A stretch of DNA of 64,000 nt from Flavobacteriaceae bacterium YJPT1-3 (GTDB taxonomy: Bacteria; Bacteroidota; Bacteroidia; Flavobacteriales; Flavobacteriaceae), in assembly GCA_029866965.1 (NCBI GenBank), contig CP123444.1, forward strand, positions 2,732,501 through 2,796,500. Reading direction: 5' to 3'. Made by a program: the position numbers and the translations under genes. The notes under the pieces were generated by a model, which saw only the letters and a program-made list of their open reading frames with translations, made no database searches and was not told the DNA's origin. Shown here piece after piece: positions 44,602 through 54,266 of this stretch (positions are counted from its first letter, which is position 1; each line of letters opens with the position of its first letter).

Positions 44602-44943
44602 TTAACAGTCCATTTCTTTACAAGGATCGTGACCCCAGTTCTTTAAACTATAGCGCCAGTCGCTTTCGCGAATGTCATCGTCCGGTTGCTGAGCTTTGTG
44701 ACGCTTGATGTACCCGATGACCTTGTTCATATGCTCATAATTGGTATCGGTCAACTCGTCTTTCTTCTTGTTTTTTATCTTGACGATCTTACGGCCACTC
44801 TTGTGGCCTTTAGACTCTCCATCTCCACTGTCCTGACCCACGGACTTAGACTTTTCGGTATCCAACCAATCCTCCAGTTCGCTTGGGGTCATGTTGACTA
44901 AATCATAGAACGTACCGTAAATCTCCTCTTTATCTTTTGACAT
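44602..44943 (-). CDS. DUF3140 protein, copy 2
   Basis: A 113-residue protein, same length and layout as its neighbour: DKEEIYGTFYDLVNMTPSELEDWLDTEKSKSVG, GHKSGRKIVKIKNKKKDELTDTNYEHMNKVIGYIKRHKAQQ and WRYSLKNWGHDPCKEMDC. The shared blocks PSELE-WL, GH-(S/A)GR and LKNWG mark a tandem duplication. The ending differs: this copy has a Cys-containing tail. It is the first gene of the pair. Function unknown. Confidence 0.85.
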   Translation of the reverse strand: MSKDKEEIYGTFYDLVNMTPSELEDWLDTEKSKSVGQDSGDGESKGHKSGRKIVKIKNKKKDELTDTNYEHMNKVIGYIKRHKAQQPDDDIRESDWRYSLKNWGHDPCKEMDC

Positions 44944-45125
44944 AACTTACTTATTTGAATCCTCAAGTTCTGTAATTCAAATCTTAAAGGCTGTTATGAA
45001 ACGGATAAAAGCCTGTTAAAAAAGATCCTCTATAGTCCTCAGAACTCCACAAATTACTCTTAGGCCATTGCTTTGACGGTTCGCCCTATTTTGATTAATT
45101 TCCAACCTCTATAAATATCTTATCC

Positions 45126-46628
45126 ATGACGGCATTATTACGAAACACCTTACTGACCACCTTTAGTCTTTTTCTGGGAGCCTTACTTTCCGCCCAACAA
45201 GTAGAAGTACCTGTCGACACGACTATCGTGACTACCCATACCGCTACGATCAAAGGCAAAAAGATCCCTTATACAGCAACAGTAGGCTTTCAACCCGTGT
45301 ATGACCAAATGCGTAAGCCCATCGCTTCGCTTTTGTACACTTATTACAAACGAAGCGATGTAAACAATGACGAGAACAGGCCCTTACTGATCTCATTCAA
45401 TGGGGGTCCCGGATCGGCTTCGGTATGGATGCACATCGCCTATACCGGTCCGCGTATTCTAAAGATCAGCGACGAAGGATTTCCTATCCAGCCCTATGGA
45501 ATCAAAGACAATCCGTATTCCATCCTGGATGTTGCCGACATTGTGTTTGTCAATCCGGTCAATACGGGCTACAGTAGAATGATCGCAGACGAAGATGGGA
45601 ATCTACCCGATAAAGAAAAGTTCTTTGGGGTCAATGCAGACGTGACCTATCTGGCCGATTGGGTGAACACCTTCGTGACCCGCATGAACCGCTGGAGATC
45701 GCCCAAATATTTGATTGGCGAAAGCTACGGGACAACGCGGGTATCCGGCCTGGCTTTAGAACTACAGGAAAATCAATGGATGTACCTCAATGGCGTTATC
45801 CTGGTCTCTCCTACCGAAATCGGATTTGAATTTGCCGGTCCTGTTGAAGTGGCCAATCGCTTGCCTTATTTCGCGGCAGCGGCCTGGTACCACAAAGCAT
45901 TGCCTGCTCCATTGCAACAAAAGGACCTGACAGAATTATTACCAGAAGTAGAAGCCTTTACGATCAATACGCTATTGCCTGCTATGATCAAGCCGGGCTA
46001 TATGGACGAGGCCGAAAAAGAAAAGATCATCGAAAAGATGGCTTATTATTCGGGACTTTCTAAAGAGACCATCCGCAGACATAACCTGGAAGTCCCTAAG
46101 AGTTACTTCTGGAAGGATCTTTTGCGTGAACGGGACGGGATGACTGTGGGGCGCCTGGACTCCCGCTATAAAGGCATGGATATCAAAGAAGCCGGCGAGA
46201 ATCCGGACTATAATAGTGAATTAACGGCCTGGCTGCATGCCTTTACACCGGCCATCAATTACTACTACGGTCAGGAACTGGGCTTCAAGACCGATCTCAC
46301 CTACAATATGTTCGGTCCCGTCAGACCCTGGGATCGATCCAACAACAGAACCGGAGAAGACTTGCGCAGAGCCATGGCTATGAATGCCAATTTACACACC
46401 ATGATCCAAAGCGGATACTACGATGGCGCTACTACGTATTTTAACGCGAAATACGTGATGTGGCAACTCAACGCCAATGGCAAGCTAACGGACCATTTGA
46501 GTTTTAAGGGGTATCGCAGCGGTCACATGATGTACTTACGCACAGAAGATCTAGAAAATGCCAATGAAGATCTACGTGAGTTCATTAAGACCTCCATGCA
46601 AAAGATCGCGGATCCCTCGAAGTATTAA
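45126..46628 (+). CDS. Exported S10-family serine carboxypeptidase
   Basis: A 500-residue exported peptidase with signal peptide (ending LGALLSAQ near residue 24). The fold is alpha/beta hydrolase of the S10 family, which removes C-terminal residues. The oxyanion block is FNGGPGSASVWMH, the nucleophile Ser is in LIGESYGTTR, and the catalytic His is in GYRSGHMMYLR near the C terminus. An Asp lies in the region before it. The gene is followed after 9 nt by a permease gene, which suggests co-transcription. Confidence 0.9.
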   Translation: MTALLRNTLLTTFSLFLGALLSAQQVEVPVDTTIVTTHTATIKGKKIPYTATVGFQPVYDQMRKPIASLLYTYYKRSDVNNDENRPLLISFNGGPGSASVWMHIAYTGPRILKISDEGFPIQPYGIKDNPYSILDVADIVFVNPVNTGYSRMIADEDGNLPDKEKFFGVNADVTYLADWVNTFVTRMNRWRSPKYLIGESYGTTRVSGLALELQENQWMYLNGVILVSPTEIGFEFAGPVEVANRLPYFAAAAWYHKALPAPLQQKDLTELLPEVEAFTINTLLPAMIKPGYMDEAEKEKIIEKMAYYSGLSKETIRRHNLEVPKSYFWKDLLRERDGMTVGRLDSRYKGMDIKEAGENPDYNSELTAWLHAFTPAINYYYGQELGFKTDLTYNMFGPVRPWDRSNNRTGEDLRRAMAMNANLHTMIQSGYYDGATTYFNAKYVMWQLNANGKLTDHLSFKGYRSGHMMYLRTEDLENANEDLREFIKTSMQKIADPSKY

Positions 46629-46637
46629 TCTGGGTCT

Positions 46638-47390
46638 ATGGAAATGGATGGGCTACTCGCTTCAGTGTTCTTTGGCCTCGGGGTAGCCGCTTTTACCCTC
46701 TCTACCATTTCCGGTGGAGGTGGCGCATTACTGCTCATTCCATTCACCAATCTGTTCGTTGGTCAGTCACAGGCCGCCCCTATCCTCAATCTGGGTACTT
46801 TTATTGGCAGACCGGCTCGATTGCTGCTATTTTGGAAATCGATTCGATGGGATATTTTTTGGTATTATGTACCTGCAGCTGCATTGGGCGCTGTTGTGGC
46901 AGCTTACTTTTTCGCTCGGATCCAGGTTCCGCTTTTACAAATTCTTATTGGTGTCTTTTTGATAAGTACCCTGGTTCAATATCGTTTTGGTAAGAAAGAA
47001 CGCTCCTTCCCCGTCGAGAAATGGTATTTCATTCCCCTGGGATTGTTCATCTCCGGCGTAGGTACCATCACCGGAGGGATGGGGCCCATTCTGAATCCGT
47101 TCTACCTGAATATGGGAGTCACCAAAGAAGCACTTATCGCTACCAAGACCGCGAACTCTTTTTTTGTGGGATTGATCCAGATTGGGAGTTATAGCTTTTT
47201 TGGCTTGCTCAGCGGAGCTCTATGGGGCTATGGTACGGCCTTAGGCCTGGGAGCCATAGTTGGCAATATACTGGGTAAGCAACTCCTTAAGTCTATGAAA
47301 CCGATCACTTTTCGCCGCTGGGTGATCGCGATAATGGTCGTTAGCGGACTGCTTTTGCTTTTTCAAGGTGTTCAATCTTACTTATCGTAA
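46638..47390 (+). CDS. TSUP-family permease (TauE/SafE type)
   Basis: A 250-residue integral membrane protein of the TSUP family, which moves organosulfur or other small anions. It has the two half repeats typical of the family: FTLSTISGGGGALLLIPF near the N terminus and GVGTITGGMGPILNPFYLNMG in the middle, each with a Gly-rich turn. Seven to eight hydrophobic segments are visible. The substrate is not readable. It sits between the S10 peptidase and a pirin gene with gaps of 9 and 15 nt, so all three are one unit. Confidence 0.88.
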   Translation: MEMDGLLASVFFGLGVAAFTLSTISGGGGALLLIPFTNLFVGQSQAAPILNLGTFIGRPARLLLFWKSIRWDIFWYYVPAAALGAVVAAYFFARIQVPLLQILIGVFLISTLVQYRFGKKERSFPVEKWYFIPLGLFISGVGTITGGMGPILNPFYLNMGVTKEALIATKTANSFFVGLIQIGSYSFFGLLSGALWGYGTALGLGAIVGNILGKQLLKSMKPITFRRWVIAIMVVSGLLLLFQGVQSYLS

Positions 47391-47405
47391 CTTTAAAAGA
47401 AAAAA

Positions 47406-48419
47406 ATGGCAGCCATACTCAAAGTAAAAGAACTTCGTGCGCAATGGGAGACGCAGGACCCATTTCTGTTTTGCGCTTATCATAAAGATCAATACCCATC
47501 GGGTAATGAACAACTCGGGCCTTCTGTTTCAGTAGACGACCGGCCTTTGGGGCAGGATTTCGTTGGAAAGGATGGCTGGCGCATGTATCACGGTTCGCGA
47601 GTCCCTGGTTTCCCGGCTCACCCCCATAAAGGTTTTGAAACCGTGACTATAGTAGAAGAAGGTTTTGCTGATCACAGTGATTCCCTGGGAGCAGCGGGAC
47701 GTTTTGGGAATGGAGACGTTCAATGGATGACTGCCGGTAAAGGGGTACAGCACAGTGAAATGTTCCCCTTATTGAATAAAAATAAAGAAAACCCCTTGTT
47801 ATTGTTTCAAATCTGGCTCAATCTTCCCGCAAGAAGTAAACAGGTTCAACCTCACTACAAAATGCTCTGGAGTGAAGACATCCCAATGCATACCGAAAAG
47901 GATGATGCTGGCAAGACCATACAGATCAAGCTCATCGCGGGAAATTACAAAGGCACTAAAGCCTTACCCCCTGCACCGGATAGCTGGGCAGCCACAGAGA
48001 AGCATCACGTGAACATCTGGTTGATCGAGATGGAAGCTTCCGCGAAATTTACACTTCCTGCCAATCAGGCGCTTACCAATCGGTCCTTGTTTTTCTACGA
48101 AGGTCAGGAACTCCATGCAGAAGACTATACCATTCCCGTAAATCACGGCATTGATCTGGACTCTGATGAGGAGTTTCACATGCAAAATGGAAATGAAACC
48201 GCTCGGTTCCTGTACCTGGAAGGACAGCCCATTTGCGAGCCGGTGGCCCAACGAGGTCCGTTTGTGATGAATACCTATCAGGAGATCAATGAAGCTATTC
48301 TGGAGTACCAAAAAACAGAATTCGGAGGATGGCCCTGGCCTACTCACGAACCCGTGCATCAGGATGCCCAAGGTCGATTTGCGCGATTTGCCGACGGATC
48401 AGAAGTGCTAAAAGACTGA
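47406..48419 (+). CDS. Pirin-family protein
   Basis: A 337-residue cytosolic double cupin protein of the pirin family. The metal-binding residues are seen in the N-terminal cupin: the HxH of [16 protein letters not shown] near 74–78 and the His of [12 protein letters not shown] near 118. Pirins include quercetin 2,3-dioxygenases and proteins of redox sensing, so the exact job is open. The C-terminal extension is longer than in the shortest pirins (about 230 residues) and ends [23 protein letters not shown], a segment found in many bacterial pirins. A terminator follows. Confidence 0.88.
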   Translation: MAAILKVKELRAQWETQDPFLFCAYHKDQYPSGNEQLGPSVSVDDRPLGQDFVGKDGWRMYHGSRVPGFPAHPHKGFETVTIVEEGFADHSDSLGAAGRFGNGDVQWMTAGKGVQHSEMFPLLNKNKENPLLLFQIWLNLPARSKQVQPHYKMLWSEDIPMHTEKDDAGKTIQIKLIAGNYKGTKALPPAPDSWAATEKHHVNIWLIEMEASAKFTLPANQALTNRSLFFYEGQELHAEDYTIPVNHGIDLDSDEEFHMQNGNETARFLYLEGQPICEPVAQRGPFVMNTYQEINEAILEYQKTEFGGWPWPTHEPVHQDAQGRFARFADGSEVLKD

Positions 48420-48466
48420 TTACGGCACGATTAGAATAAACAATTCTTCATAATTAATTTAGCATT

Positions 48467-48490
48467 AAAAAGGGGGTTAAGCCCCTTTTT
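48467..48490 (+). terminator. Terminator after the pirin gene
   Basis: AAAAAGGGG and CCCCTTTTT form a stem around a short loop, ending in a T-run, 48 nt after the pirin stop codon. Confidence 0.85.
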
Positions 48491-48525
48491 GTGTATTTCA
48501 TCGATGATTTTATGCACTTTTTCGA
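48490..48525 (+). promoter_or_regulatory. Box shared with the ECF sigma operon, copy B
   Basis: TGTGTATTTCATCGATG at 48490–48506 is an exact repeat of 11693–11709. The next bases again read TTTTAnnnACTTTT after one extra A. It lies about 110 bp upstream of the adhesin start. Confidence 0.55.
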
Positions 48526-48614
48526 TAAAAAAACTTGCTAGCTTCTGGATTTCTAGTATATTCGCCCCAGAATTTAACATTTTTACCTAACGAACCCAAT
48601 CTATCTTCAAGCCT

Positions 48615-51600
48615 ATGAGATGGTTAACCTTCCCCAAACCGGGTAAGCAATTTATCTTGTTTACCCTGTTCTCCATACTTTGCTATGGATCCAGCTTTGC
48701 ACAATGTGCCGGTACCGATGGTGCCGATACTGTTTGTGACAAAACAGACCCTTCCAATCAGACCTATGATTTAAATCTCCAATTGGGAGGCACTCCCGAT
48801 CCGGGAGGCACCTGGTCTGATGATGATAACTCCGGCGGACTCGATCCGGCGACAGGTATCCTTAATCTGTGGCAAATCAGTCGCGGGGGTATCTACACCT
48901 ACACCTATACGGTTGCCGGTGGGGGTGCTTGTACCGATAATGATGCGGTAGTCACCTTAACCCTCGGCTCCTTTGCAGGACAGGATAACAATTCTGCGGT
49001 GGCTTGTGATGATGACTCCTCCATTAATCTTTTCTCCTTCGTAGGAAGTGGCCCCAGTCCTACCCTCGACGGTACCTGGACTAGTCCGGATGCCGGTACG
49101 GCGCTTTCCGGAAGCAACTTTAATGCTGCAGCTGCTGGGCAGGGGATTTACAATTTCACCTACACTACTCCCGCCATTGGAAGCTGTCCTTCGGACATGT
49201 CTACTGTACGGGTTGAAGTATTTCGCGCTCCGGATGCAGGGACACCAGAACCTCCTTTGGTCTTTTGTGAAACGGACGATCTTACGGCCTTCACCAATTA
49301 TAATCTGAGGAACGAGTTGACGGATGAAGATGGAGGCGGACGCTGGACGGAAAATTCGGGTACCTCGGAAATTAGTGGTCCAACCGATTCCAATATCAAT
49401 ATTGAAAATATACGCGATACCTTTGGACCGGGTATCTATACCTTTACCTATACCGTAGATCCAACTAACCCGATTTGTGCTCAGGCCCAAAGTACGGTGA
49501 CTATTGAGATCGAAGAAGTTATTGATTTTACGGGGGCCACTTTGGATATTACTGATCCAACCAACGATCCGGAAGCCCTTTGTGTGAGCGATCTTCCGTA
49601 CACGGTTATCGCACAGATTACCGAAGGAACGACGAATCCTATTCCGGATGGCACTTATGATGTAGAATATCAAACCAGCCCGGCACCCAACGCCGGTTCG
49701 GAGACCGTTTCGGTGACTTTCAGCGGCGGTGTGGGCTCCTTTCCCCTGAACTCAACTTTCCTGACCGATGCCGGAACCGTGACTATAGAAGTGATCAGTG
49801 TGACTGACCCGGGTACTTCCCTGAACTGCCAACGACCTGTTAGCGGTTTAACGGATGAACTCATCATCAATCCCAATCCGGATCCGTCCGATACGCAAAT
49901 CGTCGTCACGGAACCTATTTGTGAAGGTGACCCGGCTACAGTAGCACTGAGCGATGCCGGAAATACTCCCGGAATTCAGCTGAGCGATGGTACCTATACC
50001 ATCGATTACACCCTGACCGGCCCGAGTGGAACCAATACGATAAGTGAAAGCATCACCGTAAGTGGTGGAGCCTCTACCTTCACCATTGCGAGTACTGACT
50101 TGCCGGAAGATGGAGCCTACACCATCACCATTACCCAATTTACAGGAGTTGGAGGATGTACGGCTACCTCAAATATCAGCGATGATTTTACCGTGTCTCC
50201 ATTGCCTGACGCCTCCGCAGTGACGGTCACTATCGATAATGTGTGTGTTGGAGACCCCGTAGAAGTGGTCATCACCGATCCGGGAAGTCCGGCAGCACTG
50301 ACTGACGGAACCTATGATTTTGAATACGACCTTAGTGGAGCGATCAATCAAAGCGGTCAGGTGGCCACTAATGTGGTCATCACCGGCGGAACAGGAAGTT
50401 TCTTCCTGCCCAACGGCATCCTGACTGATGGAAACTCCACCTTGACCCTCACCAATATCACGAACGCAACGACTACTTGTGATGCCATCAATCTAAGCAG
50501 TCCGATGGCTTCTTTTGTGATCACCCGCAATCCGGATTTCACCAATAGTGTCATCACGGTGGAGGATGTTTGTCAAAATGAAGACGCCACCGTAACCGTA
50601 GAAGATACCGAGGTCAATATCCCGGACGCTACTTACAGTGTGGTCTATGACCTAAGCGGTGCTAACGCCGTGACCAATATTGCCGTGACCGTAACCTTTG
50701 CGAACGGAGACGCTACCTTCAGTATACTTGCTTCTCAATTGACCGCTGCCGGTACAACTACCCTCACTTTGACCGATGCGAAAAATGCTTCAGCCGGCTG
50801 TGATGATATCGGTTTACCTCGAAGTGTTTCTTTTGAAGTGCTGGAGCGCCCGGTCATTGACAATGCAACCGTGACCGTCGCACAACCCATTTGTGAAGGA
50901 GAATCAGCCGCAGTGAACATAGTTGGTGGCAATGTTGCCGATGGAGACTATGAATTGACCTATGATCTGACCGGTGCCAATACAGCAACCGCAGAAACGA
51001 TCACAGTGACCTTCACTGGTGGGAATACCAGTTTTACGATCAATAGTGCGCTGATCTCCGGAGTAGGAACGACTACCCTGACCATCACCAACATTGTAGA
51101 TCAAAACTTCCCGAATGCCTGTGACAATACGGTGACCGGTGTGACAACTTCTTTCGAGGTGAGTCCTAATCCGGATACTTCAAACGCCAGTCTTACCTTA
51201 GCCGATCCCATTTGTGAAGGCGATGAAGGCCTGGTGACGGTCACCGACACTTCAGGACTGCTTGCGGATGGCGATTACACCATTACCTATGATCTTAGCG
51301 GTGCGAATACAGCCACTGCCAATACAGCGAATCTGACCCTGGCTTCCGGAACCGGAAGTTTTGTGATAGCCGCTGCCGATTTAACCAATGTAGGCACGAC
51401 AACCGTGACCTTTACGACCATAGTAACGCAGGCCACCGGCTGTAGCAGCCCGTCAAGCCTTAGTGGTTCTTTTGAAATTCAACCGATACCTGATCTGAGC
51501 GGGGCCTCTGTGAGCATTGCTGATATATGCCTGGAGGACAATGCTACGGCTGTCCTTACGGCTCCGGCACTCGCTGATGGCACTTATGACTTACTATTCT

Positions 51601-53285
51601 CCCTTTCGGGGAATAACACGGCAACCGACGTATCGGTAAGCGCAACAGCCGCTTCGGGAACATTGAGCTTTACCATCGACAGTAGTTTACTCACTCTCGT
51701 GGGAACCACAAACCTGAACCTGACTCAAGTCGCTAATCAGGGCACGGGCTGTCTCGTTTCAGGCCTGACCCTAAGCGATTCTTTTGAAGTATTCCCCTTG
51801 CCAGAAATTGATAGTGCCAACCTAAGCGCTTCTGACGAATGTCTGGGAGCCGATGTACTGATCAACCTGACAGGAACCGGCTTGGATGCTGGTGATTATA
51901 CCTTGACCTATACCTTAAGCGGAGCCAACAGCTCGGGCCCAACTTTGGAATCCATCACAGTTTCCGGAGGAACAGCCTCCTTCACAGTAGCCGCGGCTAT
52001 GCTACCAAATTCAGGAACGACTACCTTAACCATCGGTAGCACGACCAACACCACTACCGGATGTTCGACCGTGAATAATGCGAGTATTGAGTTTGAAGTA
52101 TTCCCCTTACCGGTGATCAGTAGTGCTAATGTACGTGTGGAAGACAGCTGTTTGAATACGGCGGCCCTGGTTGAAATCGTAGGTACCGGATTTTCTGATG
52201 GCACCTATACATTTTCATATGACCTCAGCGGCGCCAACACCGGAAGCTTTACCTCTACAGATGGGACCTTCAGTAGTGGGACCGGCACATTTACGATCCC
52301 GGAAACCGCATTAAACAACACGGGTACGACCACCCTGACCATTACCGAAGTGATTTCCCCAGAAGGATGTAGTTCAGGCCCGATCACTGCCACTCAGGAT
52401 TTCGAAGTGCTTCCTCTACCGGACGCTTCTGGTACTGCGGTAAGTGTAGATGATATTTGTTTGTCTGAAGATGCTGCTGTAGTAATTTCTGGCGCCACTT
52501 CCCTGGCTGACGGAGACTACCTGATCGCTTATCTGGTGACCGGGTCCAATTCCAATGAAGGCCCTGACGCCGTTGACATCGTTGCTGCGGTGACCGTGAT
52601 AGGTGGAACAGCCAGCTTTACCTTGCCGGCCGCTACCTTACTTCAAAATCCGGGTACGACCGTACTGGAACTACAGGAAATCCTTTTTGAAGATACCGGC
52701 TGTACGGCGATCAATCTGACGCCATCTCCGGTCAGCTTTGAGGTACAGGACCCCGCATTACCGACGGTAAGTGATCTGGAATTCTGTATCAACGATGACC
52801 CTACGCTTAACGATCTTTTGGGAAGACTCTCCTTTACTGATGGAGTATCGCTATTTGATACATCCTCCGGAGGAACGCCCTTATCGGCATCTTCTCCCAT
52901 CGTGAGTGGAACGATCTATTATGCGGAAGTCACAGATCCGAATACCGGATGTGTGAGTTCCCAACGTCTGACGCTTGAACTGGACCTTACCGGTTGTGAG
53001 AACGTCCTTGTTCCTGATGGCTTCTCTCCCAACGGAGACGGCATCAATGATCAATTTGAAATTGAGAACGTATCGATTATCTATCCCAACTTTACTATTG
53101 AGATCTTCAATCGTAATGGAAATGTAGTCTATAAAGGAAATGCCAACAGCCCTGCCTGGGACGGTACTGCAAACCAGAGCAGTCTGGGAAGCAAGACCCT
53201 GCCTAGCGGCGTCTATTTCTACGTGATCAATTATAACGACGGGGAAACCGCTCCACGTCAAGGACGAGTATACTTAAACCGATAA
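48615..53285 (+). CDS. T9SS-exported repeat adhesin
   Basis: A 1,556-residue secreted protein. A signal peptide ends near residue 30 (YGSSFAQC). Three N-terminal Ig-like units of about 85 residues have the form GGTWS..G...YTFTYTV...C. Ten repeats of about 108 residues follow (DNA 49521–52750), each with a I/V-CEGD-like start, LADGTYxxxYDLSGANT in the middle, then GTxSFxI and GTTTLTIT, and a late TGC, closing in FEVxPLP. The last 90 residues (VPDGFSPNGDGINDQFEIENV to GRVYLNR) are a type B T9SS sorting domain. With SprF and OmpA genes behind it, this is a cell-surface adhesin of the SprB or related kind. Confidence 0.9.
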   Translation: MRWLTFPKPGKQFILFTLFSILCYGSSFAQCAGTDGADTVCDKTDPSNQTYDLNLQLGGTPDPGGTWSDDDNSGGLDPATGILNLWQISRGGIYTYTYTVAGGGACTDNDAVVTLTLGSFAGQDNNSAVACDDDSSINLFSFVGSGPSPTLDGTWTSPDAGTALSGSNFNAAAAGQGIYNFTYTTPAIGSCPSDMSTVRVEVFRAPDAGTPEPPLVFCETDDLTAFTNYNLRNELTDEDGGGRWTENSGTSEISGPTDSNINIENIRDTFGPGIYTFTYTVDPTNPICAQAQSTVTIEIEEVIDFTGATLDITDPTNDPEALCVSDLPYTVIAQITEGTTNPIPDGTYDVEYQTSPAPNAGSETVSVTFSGGVGSFPLNSTFLTDAGTVTIEVISVTDPGTSLNCQRPVSGLTDELIINPNPDPSDTQIVVTEPICEGDPATVALSDAGNTPGIQLSDGTYTIDYTLTGPSGTNTISESITVSGGASTFTIASTDLPEDGAYTITITQFTGVGGCTATSNISDDFTVSPLPDASAVTVTIDNVCVGDPVEVVITDPGSPAALTDGTYDFEYDLSGAINQSGQVATNVVITGGTGSFFLPNGILTDGNSTLTLTNITNATTTCDAINLSSPMASFVITRNPDFTNSVITVEDVCQNEDATVTVEDTEVNIPDATYSVVYDLSGANAVTNIAVTVTFANGDATFSILASQLTAAGTTTLTLTDAKNASAGCDDIGLPRSVSFEVLERPVIDNATVTVAQPICEGESAAVNIVGGNVADGDYELTYDLTGANTATAETITVTFTGGNTSFTINSALISGVGTTTLTITNIVDQNFPNACDNTVTGVTTSFEVSPNPDTSNASLTLADPICEGDEGLVTVTDTSGLLADGDYTITYDLSGANTATANTANLTLASGTGSFVIAAADLTNVGTTTVTFTTIVTQATGCSSPSSLSGSFEIQPIPDLSGASVSIADICLEDNATAVLTAPALADGTYDLLFSLSGNNTATDVSVSATAASGTLSFTIDSSLLTLVGTTNLNLTQVANQGTGCLVSGLTLSDSFEVFPLPEIDSANLSASDECLGADVLINLTGTGLDAGDYTLTYTLSGANSSGPTLESITVSGGTASFTVAAAMLPNSGTTTLTIGSTTNTTTGCSTVNNASIEFEVFPLPVISSANVRVEDSCLNTAALVEIVGTGFSDGTYTFSYDLSGANTGSFTSTDGTFSSGTGTFTIPETALNNTGTTTLTITEVISPEGCSSGPITATQDFEVLPLPDASGTAVSVDDICLSEDAAVVISGATSLADGDYLIAYLVTGSNSNEGPDAVDIVAAVTVIGGTASFTLPAATLLQNPGTTVLELQEILFEDTGCTAINLTPSPVSFEVQDPALPTVSDLEFCINDDPTLNDLLGRLSFTDGVSLFDTSSGGTPLSASSPIVSGTIYYAEVTDPNTGCVSSQRLTLELDLTGCENVLVPDGFSPNGDGINDQFEIENVSIIYPNFTIEIFNRNGNVVYKGNANSPAWDGTANQSSLGSKTLPSGVYFYVINYNDGETAPRQGRVYLNR
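49521..52750 (+). repeat. Ten Ig-like repeats of about 108 codons
   Basis: The repeats start near 49521, 49879, 50206, 50534, 50852, 51175, 51493, 51804, 52113 and 52420. They are alike at the protein level but differ a lot in DNA, so they are old, not fresh copies. Confidence 0.85.
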
Positions 53286-53307
53286 TCTTTAGGAAAACGA
53301 CAGAACA

Positions 53308-54258
53308 ATGAAAAATTCAGTGATTAAAACGACCATTTTTACGCTGCTTTTCCTTTGGACAATAAAAGGTTTAGCACAACAAGACCCCATATTCACGCAG
53401 TACATGTACAACTTGAGCGTGATCAATCCGGCCTACGCCACCAGTAACGAAGGCGTGATCAATCTGGGTGGTTTATACCGCACCCAGTGGACCGGAATAG
53501 AAGGCGCACCACAAACCGCTACCTTCTTTGCACACACCCCCATCAATGACCGCGTAGAGATAGGTATCTCCTTTGTGCACGATGAGATTGGAGATGTGCT
53601 CAGTCAGACCGGCGTATTTGCAGATTTCGCTTATAAACTACGGGTGTCTGAGTTTGGAAGACTGGCTCTCGGACTGAAAGCCGGTGCCACCTTCTTCAGT
53701 ACCGATTTCAACGGCTTTCAACTGGGATCGGGTGATATCACCACAGATCCGGCCTTTGCGGCTAATGCCAATGAGACCTTTCCCAACGTGGGCATTGGAG
53801 CCTTTTATTACGGTGACAACTACTACGTCGGACTATCTGCACCCAACCTGCTGAACAACACGCATCTTGAGGAAGAGAATGGGGTCAGCCGTTTTGGAGA
53901 AGAGGCCGTGCATTACTACCTGACCGGTGGTTATGTCTTCGACATCAATGCCGATTTTAAAGTGAAGCCTTCAGCCATGATTCGCGCCGTGGGTGGTGCT
54001 CCCCTATCCGTTGACATCAATGCCAATGTTTTGATGTACCAACGGTTTGAAGCCGGGGTGAGTTATCGCATTGGTGATGCCGTTGCCGGTTTGGTCAATT
54101 TTGAGGTCAAACCCGGATTACGCATTGGTTATGCCTACGACTATACACTCAGTAATCTGGGAGACTACAGCAGTGGATCCCACGAGATCATGGTCCTTTT
54201 TGATCTTGATTTCTTCGGCTTTATGCCCGGTTACCTCAAATCCCCAAGATTCTTCTAA
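53308..54258 (+). CDS. PorP/SprF-family T9SS outer membrane protein
   Basis: A 316-residue outer membrane protein with signal peptide (ending KGLAQ near residue 23). The start of the mature part, QDPIFTQYMYNLSVINPAYATSNEGV, is the hallmark of the PorP/SprF family; then come repeated amphipathic strands with aromatic ends, as in a beta-barrel. SprF helps the partner adhesin reach and stay on the cell surface. The gene sits between a T9SS type B adhesin gene and an OmpA gene with gaps of 22 and 8 nt, so all three are one operon and probably one complex. Confidence 0.93.
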   Translation: MKNSVIKTTIFTLLFLWTIKGLAQQDPIFTQYMYNLSVINPAYATSNEGVINLGGLYRTQWTGIEGAPQTATFFAHTPINDRVEIGISFVHDEIGDVLSQTGVFADFAYKLRVSEFGRLALGLKAGATFFSTDFNGFQLGSGDITTDPAFAANANETFPNVGIGAFYYGDNYYVGLSAPNLLNNTHLEEENGVSRFGEEAVHYYLTGGYVFDINADFKVKPSAMIRAVGGAPLSVDINANVLMYQRFEAGVSYRIGDAVAGLVNFEVKPGLRIGYAYDYTLSNLGDYSSGSHEIMVLFDLDFFGFMPGYLKSPRFF

Positions 54259-54266
54259 ACCCAACG

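Noticed and set aside
44660-44674. Further palindrome-like strings, such as GCTTTCGCGAATG at 44661 and GCTTACGCGAAAG at 29227 and 34516
   Set aside because: They miss two or more bases of the palindrome. They may be decayed copies, but I did not count them.
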